Positions 15,768 to 23,642 of a stretch of 49,626 nt of DNA are shown in pieces. Position 1 is the stretch's first letter; every line of letters begins with the position of its first letter. The translations under genes and the position numbers were made by a program. The notes below the pieces were generated by a model. That model was given only the letters and a program-made list of their open reading frames with translations. It made no database searches and was not told where the DNA came from. Source of the stretch: an uncultured Planctomycetota bacterium (GTDB lineage Bacteria > Planctomycetota > Phycisphaerae > SM23-33); NCBI GenBank assembly GCA_903892515.1, contig CAITIS010000057.1, forward strand, positions 1 to 49,626. The letters run 5' to 3'.

Positions 15768-16991
15768 ATGGATAAATCAGAGCTATGGCAATGGGTGCGC
15801 CGGCATGGCCCGCCGCTGCTGGGCTCGCTGCTGCTGCACGTGGCGGTGCTGGGGCCGCTGTGCCTGCTGACGTGGGTGGTGGCCTCGGCCGTGACGCACG
15901 AGCAGGTGATCTCCCTGCGCGATCCTGCCGACTCGGACGTTCGCGATGACAGCTTCGGCGTCGGCGTCGAAGCCGTCGGCCCGGGCAGCGAGTCCGACGA
16001 TGTGGCCGGCCTGGGCGGGGCAACCGACCGCTATAGCGGAGGCGCCGCCGGCAAGGGCAACGACGGCAAAGCGACGGGCTCCGAGAACAACGCCTACGCG
16101 CTGCCGGCGCTCGGCTCAGCTGGAAGCGCGCTGACGGATGTCGGCCAGGCCGCAGCGCCGGCGGAAATCACCGGCGATTCCCCGACCACCGGCTCGCCCG
16201 TGGGCAAGGACGCCGGCAAGGGCTGGATCAAGAACCTCTCAGGCGCAGCCGAGGGCGTTGCCGGCGGTGGCGGCCAGGGTGGTGTGGGCGGCAGCTTGCT
16301 GCGCGGCACGAGCAAGGGCTTTGGCGAATATGTCGGCACGCTCCGCGGCAAGGGGCTGGATATCGTGCTGGTGCTCGACGCCACCGACAGCATGACGCCC
16401 TACATCACGCAGGCCAAGCAGCGACTGCACCAGGTGATGGACGTGGTGACGGCGCTGGTGAACAGTAATGCCCGCGTGGGCGTCGTGGCGTACAAGGACT
16501 ACGGCGACGAGTATGGCCCCACGGCCGTCAAGGTGCTGCCGCTGTCGGGCAACGTGCAGACCGTTCACGCCTTCTTGAATGACCTGGTGGCCGGCGGTGG
16601 CGGTGACGAACCCGAGCCGATCCACCAGGCGCTGAAGGCGGCCATCGACAAGAAGATGGGTTGGACGACGGGGCGCAAGTGGGTGATCATCCTGGCCGGC
16701 GATTCGACCATTCACTCCTCGGGCCGCTCCGAGGCCATGCAACTCGCCCGCAATTTCGCCAGCCAGCACGGCACCATTAACGTCATCGACTGCGGCGGCG
16801 TCGGCCAGCAGCAGGCCCGGCGCGAGCAGGTCTTGCCGGACCTGCTGAACATCGCCAAGGCCGGCGGCGGCTCAGCCTTCCTGCTGCGCGACGAGCAAAC
16901 CTTCTGGCAGTACCTGATCGTTTCGGTCTTCGGTGAGCGCTTCAAGGACGACGTTGGCATCATCGTGCAGAAATACGTGAAAAAGGAGTAG
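15768..16991 (+). CDS. Membrane-anchored VWA-domain protein at the TonB position
   Basis: A 407-residue protein. One N-terminal transmembrane helix (about residues 16-42: LLGSLLLHVAVLGPLCLLTW) resembles the TonB/TolA anchor that contacts ExbB/ExbD. A Gly/Ser/Ala-rich linker (about 60-190) leads to a VWA domain (about 198-400) with a metal-ion-dependent adhesion site of the form D204-A-T-D-S, a variant of DxSxS, plus ALVNSNARVGVVAYKDYGDE and VIILAGDST. There is no TonB C-terminal domain. The gene follows exbB-exbD-exbD directly, so the VWA domain may be the output carried by a proton-driven motor; this is inference. Five bases after a strong AAGGAG, the next gene, a solute-binding lipoprotein, begins; operon continuity is likely. 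Confidence 0.82.
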   Translation: MDKSELWQWVRRHGPPLLGSLLLHVAVLGPLCLLTWVVASAVTHEQVISLRDPADSDVRDDSFGVGVEAVGPGSESDDVAGLGGATDRYSGGAAGKGNDGKATGSENNAYALPALGSAGSALTDVGQAAAPAEITGDSPTTGSPVGKDAGKGWIKNLSGAAEGVAGGGGQGGVGGSLLRGTSKGFGEYVGTLRGKGLDIVLVLDATDSMTPYITQAKQRLHQVMDVVTALVNSNARVGVVAYKDYGDEYGPTAVKVLPLSGNVQTVHAFLNDLVAGGGGDEPEPIHQALKAAIDKKMGWTTGRKWVIILAGDSTIHSSGRSEAMQLARNFASQHGTINVIDCGGVGQQQARREQVLPDLLNIAKAGGGSAFLLRDEQTFWQYLIVSVFGERFKDDVGIIVQKYVKKE

Positions 16992-16993
16992 CC

Positions 16994-18010
16994 ATGACGC
17001 GAATGACGGCGACGTTTCTGGCGGCGGTGTGCGTGTGCGGTGGCGTCTGGTCGGGGTGCTCCAAGCACGCCAAGCCCCAGGTGGTGGTCTACACCAGCGT
17101 GGATCAGGAGCTTTCCGAGCCGATCCTCAAGGACTTCGAGCGGCAAACCGGCATCGAGGTCTTGCCGGTGTACGACGCCGAGTCGGCCAAGACCACCGGG
17201 CTGGTCAATCGCCTTATCACCCGCAAGGACAGCCCCGATTGCGACGTGTTCTGGAACAACGAGATCGTCCAGATGCAGCGGCTGGCGAAGATGCAGTTGA
17301 TGCAGAGGGGGGCTCTTGGCCAGACGCCGGCCTGCCCCGCGAGATACCGCGATAAAGCCCTGTGCTGGGTCGCCTTCGCGGCCCGGGCGCGCGTGATCCT
17401 GGTCAACACCAACCTCGTCGGGCCACAGGACATGCCCAAAAGCATGGACGACTACACCGATCCCAAGTGGAAGGGCAAGGCCGCCCTGGCCAACCCATTC
17501 TTCGGCACGAGCCTGACGCACATGGTCGTGATGGATCAGCGCTGGGGCAGGCACAAACTGGCGGCGTGGCTCGACGGCGTCAGGGCCAATGACGTGGCGA
17601 TTTGCCCGGGCAACGCAGCCGTGAAGGAAATGGTGGCCGCCGGCGAAAAGGCCTGGGGCGTGGTGGACACTGACGACGCCAACGAGGCGCTCGCTTCCGC
17701 CAAGCCCGTCAAGGTCGTCATGCTGCCTGAGCCTGAGCTGGTGCTGATTCCCAACACGGTCGGCGTTATTCGCCATGCCCCTCATCCCGCGGCGGCAAAA
17801 CGGCTGGCTGAGTATCTGCTGTCGGCGGAGGTGGAGCGGAAGCTGGCCGCGTCGGCGAGCAAGAACATGCCGCTTCGGACCGACTTGAAGGACGTGGTGA
17901 CGCCCTGGCACATCGACGTTCAATCCGCTCCCTGGTATGACGTGGACCAGGCCGCGGAGAATGTCGAGCCGGTCGTCGAATTGTTGAAGCAGAAGAACCT
18001 GGGCGGCTGA
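16994..18010 (+). CDS. Solute-binding lipoprotein of an FbpA-like ABC importer, first
   Basis: A 338-residue lipoprotein. The signal peptide ends in a lipobox with the acylated cysteine at C22 (WSGCSKH). The mature part is a two-lobe periplasmic binding fold of the iron(III)/thiamine/phosphonate type: VVVYTSVDQELSEPILKDFE, DCDVFWNNEIVQMQRLAK, PSKWKGKAALANP-like segment and VLIPNTVGVIRH. The paired tyrosines that bind iron in FbpA are not evident, and TDDANEAL is present instead, so the ligand is uncertain. AAGGAG precedes the start. A fused-type permease and an ATPase follow, giving a complete importer. A paralogue lies at 22617. Confidence 0.85.
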   Translation: MTRMTATFLAAVCVCGGVWSGCSKHAKPQVVVYTSVDQELSEPILKDFERQTGIEVLPVYDAESAKTTGLVNRLITRKDSPDCDVFWNNEIVQMQRLAKMQLMQRGALGQTPACPARYRDKALCWVAFAARARVILVNTNLVGPQDMPKSMDDYTDPKWKGKAALANPFFGTSLTHMVVMDQRWGRHKLAAWLDGVRANDVAICPGNAAVKEMVAAGEKAWGVVDTDDANEALASAKPVKVVMLPEPELVLIPNTVGVIRHAPHPAAAKRLAEYLLSAEVERKLAASASKNMPLRTDLKDVVTPWHIDVQSAPWYDVDQAAENVEPVVELLKQKNLGG

Positions 18011-18030
18011 GAAGGGCCAGGCCAGCGCGA

Positions 18031-19635
18031 ATGTCATCGGGGCTGAACATCACGGTTGTCGAGCCGGGCAAGCCATTGGCCAATCGCCTTTGGAGACTGT
18101 CCGCGCTTTCGATTCTGCTGGTGGCCTGCGCGCTGCTGCCGCTGGTGTGGTCGGTAGTTTCGAGCGTGCTGGCCGATGGGGCCAGTTCGTATCGCGAGTT
18201 GTGGCTCTCTCAGAAGGGGTGGCGACTGCTGGGGCGGACGCTGGAGTTGGCCGCTGCCGGGGCGGTGCTGGCGCTGCTGCCGGGGCTGTTGCTGGCGGAG
18301 TTCTGCTGCCGCCTGGATCGCCGCGGGGCTCTGCTGCTGGCGGCGTTGTCGTGCCTGACGATGCTGTTGCCCTCCTCGCTATTGGCCACGACCGCCATCG
18401 TGGCCCTGGGCCATAACGGCGTGCTGACGCAACGCTTTGGCCTGTCCTGGAGCATTTATTCCTTCGCCGGTGCTGCGGGCGTTTTGGCCCTGCGCTACTT
18501 CGGGCTGGCCGCAGTGCTGCTGACCTTTGCCCGCCTGAACCAGCGCGAGGAATGGCCGGTGCGCCGCGCCTTTGCCATCGGCGCCCGCGCCGCCTTCGGG
18601 CAACTGTACCTCCGGCCAATGCTGTGGGCGGTGCTGTCGGCGTTCCTGCTGGTGGGCCTGTTCTGCCTCAACGACCACGTCATTCCCGACATGCTGCTGG
18701 TGCCCACGTACGGCGGCCAGATCCTGATCATGTACTCGGCCATGATGAATCCCTCCTCTGCCGCGGCCATGGCGGCGCCGGTGGCGCTGATCGGCCTGCT
18801 GCTGGGGCTGCTGGTGGTGCGGCAGGCGGCGGGCTTTCTCAATCCGCTGGACAAACCCTTGTGGCCCGCGCGAGGTGGCCCGGCGTGGGTGAAGCTTTGC
18901 TGGGCGGCCGCCGCCATCGCGCTGCTGGGCTGCATGTGGTTGATTCCCATGGGCGTGCTGCTGTACCGGTTGGACTCGGCCGGCGCGCCGCTGCGGCAGT
19001 TGTCCGCGGCCGCGCCGGAAATCGCCAGAACGCTGGCCGACTCCGCCATCGCGGCCGCGGTGACGACCATTCTGGCGGCGGCTCTTGTCCATGCCGGGCT
19101 GGCGATGCGTGCGGCGGCTCAGCGGTCACCTGCCGGCCTGCTGCTGGTGAATCTGGCGGTTCCGCCCTCGCTGCTGGGGATCGGCCTGATTCTGCTGGCG
19201 AATTCCTGCCCGCCCGCGGTGCGCGATTCGACCGCGCCGCTGATCGCCAGTTATGTCGTGCGATTTCTGCCCATCGCGACGCTGGTGCTCTTTGCGGTCT
19301 GGCGGGGGCAGTCCACGCTGCCCCAGCAGGCCGCACGGCTGCATGGCCTGTCGGCGTGGCAGCGGTTGGCCCACGTGCATTGGCCAAGGCGGCGGCTGTC
19401 GCTGGCCCTGGCCGGGACGCTGTGCCTGCTGCTGGCCGCCACCGAGGTCGATATGTCGGTGCTGCTGTGTCCGCCGGGCGGGCACACGCTGGGCGTCCGG
19501 CTGGCCATGCTCATCCACACCGCCAGCGATGCGGTCGTCAGCGCCCTGTGCGTCGGCATTCTGCTGGTGCTGGCGCCGCTGATCGTCCTGCTGCTGGTGA
19601 CCGTGGGCCTGCTGCGCCGCCAGGAGCGTGAATGA
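18031..19635 (+). CDS. ABC importer permease with two permease modules, first
   Basis: A 534-residue membrane protein with about twelve hydrophobic segments, arranged as two BPD_transp modules (roughly 60-270 and 320-530), as in FbpB/ThiP. The second module has the cytoplasmic EAA-type loop ARLHGLSAWQRLAHVHWPRRR, and the first has a looser one near RRAFAIGARAAFGQLYLRP. These loops dock with the ATPase encoded next. The stop overlaps the ATPase start, so both are co-translated. It begins 20 bp after the binding-protein gene. Most likely imports a metal ion or small anion; specificity cannot be read from sequence. Confidence 0.87.
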   Translation: MSSGLNITVVEPGKPLANRLWRLSALSILLVACALLPLVWSVVSSVLADGASSYRELWLSQKGWRLLGRTLELAAAGAVLALLPGLLLAEFCCRLDRRGALLLAALSCLTMLLPSSLLATTAIVALGHNGVLTQRFGLSWSIYSFAGAAGVLALRYFGLAAVLLTFARLNQREEWPVRRAFAIGARAAFGQLYLRPMLWAVLSAFLLVGLFCLNDHVIPDMLLVPTYGGQILIMYSAMMNPSSAAAMAAPVALIGLLLGLLVVRQAAGFLNPLDKPLWPARGGPAWVKLCWAAAAIALLGCMWLIPMGVLLYRLDSAGAPLRQLSAAAPEIARTLADSAIAAAVTTILAAALVHAGLAMRAAAQRSPAGLLLVNLAVPPSLLGIGLILLANSCPPAVRDSTAPLIASYVVRFLPIATLVLFAVWRGQSTLPQQAARLHGLSAWQRLAHVHWPRRRLSLALAGTLCLLLAATEVDMSVLLCPPGGHTLGVRLAMLIHTASDAVVSALCVGILLVLAPLIVLLLVTVGLLRRQERE

Positions 19636-20612
19636 TGGGCACGCTTTCAGCCGAGAACGTGACCTTCCAGTATGGCAAACGCACCGTCGTGGACGATGTG
19701 AGCCTGCGGCTGTCGTCAGGGCAGGTGCTGGGGCTCGTCGGTCCCAGCGGCAGCGGCAAGACCACGCTATTGTGGCTGCTGGCGGGCTTGCTGCCGCCGC
19801 AGCGGGGCCGGGTTGTCATTGAGTGCGACGGTTCGAGTGCCGTTCGGCCAAGGCTGGGAATGGTCTTTCAGCAACCAGGCCTGTGGGAGCACCTGGACGC
19901 CCAGGAGCACCTGGAGCTGGTTCTCTCATCGCTGCATCTGGCGCGGCCAGAGCGGCAGCGGCGGATCGCATCGGCCCTGGAAGAGTGGAAGCTGCAATCT
20001 CTGCGGCGGCGACTGCCCCGTGAGCTTTCCGGCGGCGAGCGTCAGCGGCTGGCGATCGCGCGGGCGACGGTCCTGGAGCCGCAGTGGCTGCTCCTGGACG
20101 AGCCGGGCTCCAACCTGGACGTGCAGGCGTGGGAGCATCTGCCGCAGTACATCGAGCGGGCTCGTCGGCGCGGTGCCGGGATCATCCTCTCCACTCACCG
20201 CAGCGAGGAGATTCTGGGACTGGCCGACCGCCTGGCCGTGCTTATCGACGGCCGCCTGGCCCAACTGGGCACGAGCGAAGAAGTGTATCGTCGGCCGGTG
20301 AGCCTGGAGGCTGCGGTGCTGCTGGGGCCGGCGGCGGAACTATCGGGTCTGGCCCAGGCCGGGGTGCTGCGCGGAGAAGAGGGCACGGTTCTGCTGGAGA
20401 ACCTGGACGCGTCGCTGCAGGGAACGGTGCGGCTGATCCTTCGGCCGGAGGGCCTCCTCTTCGTTCCCGATGACACCGGCAGTTGGCGGCTAACCTCCTG
20501 CCAGACTCGCGGAGCGGTTCGGTGGCTGCATCTTGAGGCGGGTCGCCAGACGCTGCACGCCACCGGCTCTGCCGAGGTCGGCGCCGTCGGCCGGCTCCAG
20601 TGCCGGCCGTAA
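19632..20612 (+). CDS. ABC importer ATP-binding protein
   Basis: A 326-residue ATPase. It has Walker A GPSGSGKTT (about residues 37-45), the signature SGGERQRLAIARA, Walker B WLLLDEPG with the catalytic glutamate, and the H-loop LSTHRSEE. Residues 240-326 look like a small beta-rich C-terminal TOBE-type regulatory domain. ATG 19632 overlaps the permease stop. This is the only importer-type ATPase in the window, yet a second binding protein and second permease lie downstream (22617-26192) without one, so it may serve both. A structured intergenic element follows the stop. Confidence 0.9.
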   Translation: MMGTLSAENVTFQYGKRTVVDDVSLRLSSGQVLGLVGPSGSGKTTLLWLLAGLLPPQRGRVVIECDGSSAVRPRLGMVFQQPGLWEHLDAQEHLELVLSSLHLARPERQRRIASALEEWKLQSLRRRLPRELSGGERQRLAIARATVLEPQWLLLDEPGSNLDVQAWEHLPQYIERARRRGAGIILSTHRSEEILGLADRLAVLIDGRLAQLGTSEEVYRRPVSLEAAVLLGPAAELSGLAQAGVLRGEEGTVLLENLDASLQGTVRLILRPEGLLFVPDDTGSWRLTSCQTRGAVRWLHLEAGRQTLHATGSAEVGAVGRLQCRP

Positions 20613-20930
20613 ACAAGTGAACGCGTCACGCGTGTTTCACCAGCCCCGGCAGGGTCGGAGGAAGGCCACGATTTCGACGATTGGGTGCCATAGGTTGAGC
20701 CGCGCCGTCTTGCGGCTCTACCTATGCAGGACGTCCGCATAGGCAGCCCCGCCTTCGCAAGACGACGCGAAGTCGTGTCAGCCTATGGCACCCATTTCCG
20801 GCTCTAATGCCGCTCCATTATGTCTACATCCCTTCAGCCCCGCCGGAGCCGACCAAATCCAAACGTCCAGTGTACTTGGGCGTCACCGGCCAGTATGATG
20901 GGCGGCGTTGCTGGAATTCAGGGGCATCGT
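20613..20930. other. Intergenic region dominated by a structured repeat
   Basis: This 318-bp gap separates the ATPase from the coiled-coil gene. Its central feature is the 113-bp inverted-repeat element at 20682-20794. An open frame upstream of ATG 20931 extends back to 20820, but the first 37 codons lack any plausible protein pattern. AGGGG at about 20920 supports the later start. No clear promoter was seen. Confidence 0.5.
20682..20794. repeat. 113-bp palindromic element with perfect 13-bp terminal inverted repeats
   Basis: TGGGTGCCATAGG (20682-20694) is exactly complementary to CCTATGGCACCCA (20782-20794). Inside are three further hairpins: GAGCCGC/GCGGCTC, CCTATGC/GCATAGG around GGACGTCC, and CTTCGC/GCGAAG. 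The outer ends match those of the elements at 51-172 and 292-413, so all belong to one family. Confidence 0.7.
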
Positions 20931-22598
20931 ATGGACTCACGACTTCGAGACGTGCTACGCCGGGCGGCCTTTCGCTGCTACGTCCGTGGGCTGTTGGGGG
21001 CCATGGCGACCTGGCTGGCGGTATTTGGCGGCGTCCTGGTCGTCATCATCGCTTTGGACCGGCTGCTGGCTGTGCCGCTGTGGCATCGCCTGCTGCCGCT
21101 GGCGTGCCTGGCCGGCGCGCTCGTCGCCGGCGTCATTTCCTGGATCATCCACAAGCCTGGCCGGATGCAGGTTGCGCTGCTGCTGGATGAGCGGCTGAAC
21201 CTGCACGAGCGGCTGAGCACATCGCTGGCGCTCGATGACGATGCCGACGCCTTTGCCCGTGCCAGTGTCGATGACGCCTGCCGCATGGCTGAGCACCTGA
21301 ATTTCCGGCAGGCGCTGCAGCTGGGCCCGTTTCGCCGTTGGGGCTTTACCGCCGCGGCGTGGGCGTGCGCCGGCTTGGCATTCTGCCTGCTGCCGGCGCT
21401 GGACCCGCTGGGCCTGCACGAACAGTCGCTCCGCCAGCAACACCAGCAGGCGCAAGCCCGGCAGGCTCAGCAGCAGATCCAGCAGGCGGCCCGCTCGGTC
21501 CTGGCCGTGGCGCAGCAGGTGAAGGACCCGGCCCTGTCGGCCGAACTCGCCGCCATCGAGCAGCAAGCTGCGAGCATGCCCTCCGACGAGATGAAGCGTC
21601 AGGCCATCCGCAAACTCGGCGACCTGGCCGAGGGCATGAAGGCGCAGGAACGCTCGCGACAGGAGATGGCGCAGGAGCTGAATAAAATGCTGGGCCAGTT
21701 GCGCAGCCCGCCCAAGGCTGCTTCGCCGGAGCTGTCACGGGCGCTGGCCAAGGGCGACTTCGCCAAGGCGGCCGAACTGGCCAAAAGCCTCCAGCAGAAG
21801 GTCCAGTCCAACGAGATGAACCCCGAGCAGAAGCAGGCTTTGGCCAGCCAGCTGAATGAACTGGCCAAGCAGTTGGGGCAACTGGCATCGGAGCAAAAGG
21901 AGCTCCAGCGCGAGCTGGAGAAGGCGGGCCTGGAGAAGAACCTCTCGCAGCTGTCGCCGGAGGATCTCAAAAAGGCCCTGGAGCAGAAGCAGCTTCCCCA
22001 GGAGCAGATCGACAAGCTGATGCAGAAGGCCGCCGCCTGCAAGGGCGCGTGCGAGAAGGGCGGGGCGTTGGCACAGGCGATGGGGCGTGGCGGCGATTCG
22101 GCCTCCGATGACAGCGCCTTGGATGCCGAACTGGCGGAGATGGCCCAGCAGCTCAGCGAGTTGGAGGCGGCGAAGCTGGACATGGAAGCCCGCCTGGCGG
22201 CGGTGCGTGAACTTGAGCGCGCCAAGAAGTGCCTGGGCGGCAATTGCGTCAGCCCGGGAGAGCAAAGCCCGTGGGAAGAAGGACTGGCGGATTTGGCCGG
22301 TCCGGGCTCGGGGAAGCCGGGCATCGGCATGGGCCAGCGCGACAGCGCCGACAGCGGCGATTTCGGCCTGGATAAAGCCAAAGCCCCGACGCTCCAGGGC
22401 AAGGGCCCGGCCGTGGCCAGCTGGTTCTTCAAGGGCGAACAACTCAAGGGCGAGTCGCAGCGCGACTACCAGCAGGTGATGCAGGCGGCCCGCGACAATG
22501 CCGCCCAGGCCATCAAGGAAAACGAAATCCCGCGCAAGTACGAAGGCCCGGTGAAGAAATACTTCGGCGAGTTGGAATCGCCGCCGCCGGGCCAGTGA
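20931..22598 (+). CDS. Membrane-anchored coiled-coil protein
   Basis: A 555-residue protein of unknown function. Two N-terminal transmembrane helices (about residues 18-42 and 48-70) and a third near 133-153 are followed by a long Gln/Lys/Glu-rich helical region (about 160-470), where heptads such as LNKMLGQL and LASQLNELAKQLGQLASEQ indicate coiled coils. The C-terminal part (VASWFFKGEQLKGESQRDYQ, EIPRKYEGPVKKYFGELES) ends in a conserved-looking tail common in planctomycete coiled-coil proteins. I chose ATG 20931, with AGGGG upstream. It sits between the two importer sets and may be a scaffold. Closest family guess is DUF4175-like, not verified. Confidence 0.75.
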   Translation: MDSRLRDVLRRAAFRCYVRGLLGAMATWLAVFGGVLVVIIALDRLLAVPLWHRLLPLACLAGALVAGVISWIIHKPGRMQVALLLDERLNLHERLSTSLALDDDADAFARASVDDACRMAEHLNFRQALQLGPFRRWGFTAAAWACAGLAFCLLPALDPLGLHEQSLRQQHQQAQARQAQQQIQQAARSVLAVAQQVKDPALSAELAAIEQQAASMPSDEMKRQAIRKLGDLAEGMKAQERSRQEMAQELNKMLGQLRSPPKAASPELSRALAKGDFAKAAELAKSLQQKVQSNEMNPEQKQALASQLNELAKQLGQLASEQKELQRELEKAGLEKNLSQLSPEDLKKALEQKQLPQEQIDKLMQKAAACKGACEKGGALAQAMGRGGDSASDDSALDAELAEMAQQLSELEAAKLDMEARLAAVRELERAKKCLGGNCVSPGEQSPWEEGLADLAGPGSGKPGIGMGQRDSADSGDFGLDKAKAPTLQGKGPAVASWFFKGEQLKGESQRDYQQVMQAARDNAAQAIKENEIPRKYEGPVKKYFGELESPPPGQ

Positions 22599-22616
22599 TC
22601 TGAAATGGAGTCGCCT

Positions 22617-23642
22617 GTGTTCAATCGACTGCTCGGCCCCGCGGCCGGAATGACCGTCCTGCTGTGCGCGGCCATGATTTCCTTTAGCGGCTGCCACAAA
22701 GAGCCAGGCAAACCCGTGCTGGTGGTGTATTGCTCTGCCGACCAGGAATACGCCGAGCCGATCCTGGCGGAGTTCCAGAAGAAAACGGGCATCCAGCTCC
22801 AGGTCCGCTACGACTCCGAGGCCAACAAGACCGTCGGGCTCATCCAGCGCCTGCGGGCGGAGAAGGCCCAGCCTGTGGCCGATGTCTTCTGGTCCAACGA
22901 GGTCTTTCACACCATTCGCCTGGCTCAGGAAGGCCTGCTCCAGCCGTACCGCTCCAACAAGCTGCCCGCATGCGGCGCATATTGCGCGGGCGATGCGTGC
23001 TGGCACGGCATGGCCCTGCGGGCGCGAGCCATTGCCTACAACCCGCAGCGCGTGAAGGCCGAGCAGGCGCCGCGCCGCCTTGAAGACCTGCTGGCGGCGA
23101 AGTGGAAAGGCCGGCTGGCCATGGCGGGGCCGCAGTTCGGCACCACTGGCGGCGACGTGGCCAGTTGGTTCGTCCACTATGGCCCCGAGCAGGCGCGGCG
23201 GATTCTGCAGGGGCTTGCTGACAACAAGGTGCGGCTGGCCGACAGCAACTCCGCTGCCGTCAAGCTGGTGGCCACCGGCCAGGTGGACGCGGCGCTCACC
23301 GACACCGACGACGTATACGCCGCCCAGCGCAATGGCTGGAGCGTGGCGATGAATCTTCTCGACCAGGACGGCCAGGGGGCTCTGGTTATTCCCAACACGG
23401 TGGCCATCGTGCGCAACGGCCCGCACGCCGACCTGGCCGGGCGGCTGGTGGAGTACCTGCTCAGTCAGGCCGTCGAGGAAGCGCTGGCCACAAGCGACGC
23501 CCACAACACCCCGGCCGACCCGGTTCTGCGGGAGAAGTTCAAGCAGTATGAAATCCCGCATCCGCTGAAGATCGATTACGCCAAGGTGTCCCAAGCCATG
23601 CCCGAGGCCCTGGCCGCCGCCAACGAGGTGCTCAAGCCGTAG
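22617..23642 (+). CDS. Solute-binding lipoprotein of an FbpA-like ABC importer, second
   Basis: A 341-residue lipoprotein paralogous to the gene at 16994. The signal peptide ends in the lipobox FSGC. Shared motifs are VVYCSADQEYAEPILAEF, DVFWSNEVFHTIRL, VALTDTDDVYAAQ and VIPNTVAIVRN. The ligand is unknown; iron-binding tyrosine pairs are not evident. I chose GTG 22617 because GGAG lies six bases upstream and the resulting signal peptide starts MFNRLLGP; the ATG at 22605 lacks a ribosome binding site and adds an acidic residue. The stop abuts the next gene's ATG exactly, so the permease at 23643 is its partner. No ATPase lies nearby downstream. Confidence 0.83.
   Translation: MFNRLLGPAAGMTVLLCAAMISFSGCHKEPGKPVLVVYCSADQEYAEPILAEFQKKTGIQLQVRYDSEANKTVGLIQRLRAEKAQPVADVFWSNEVFHTIRLAQEGLLQPYRSNKLPACGAYCAGDACWHGMALRARAIAYNPQRVKAEQAPRRLEDLLAAKWKGRLAMAGPQFGTTGGDVASWFVHYGPEQARRILQGLADNKVRLADSNSAAVKLVATGQVDAALTDTDDVYAAQRNGWSVAMNLLDQDGQGALVIPNTVAIVRNGPHADLAGRLVEYLLSQAVEEALATSDAHNTPADPVLREKFKQYEIPHPLKIDYAKVSQAMPEALAAANEVLKP

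Noticed and set aside
16994..20612. Naming the importer fbpABC
   Set aside because: The fold fits but iron-binding tyrosines are not seen, so substrate-based names are unsafe.
20820..20930. Extra 37 residues before the coiled-coil protein
   Set aside because: The stretch lacks protein-like composition, and ATG 20931 has a good ribosome binding site.
21735..23594. Long antisense open frame opposite the coiled-coil and binding-protein genes
   Set aside because: Both plus-strand genes are well supported, and the antisense protein is low-complexity and Arg/Gln-rich.
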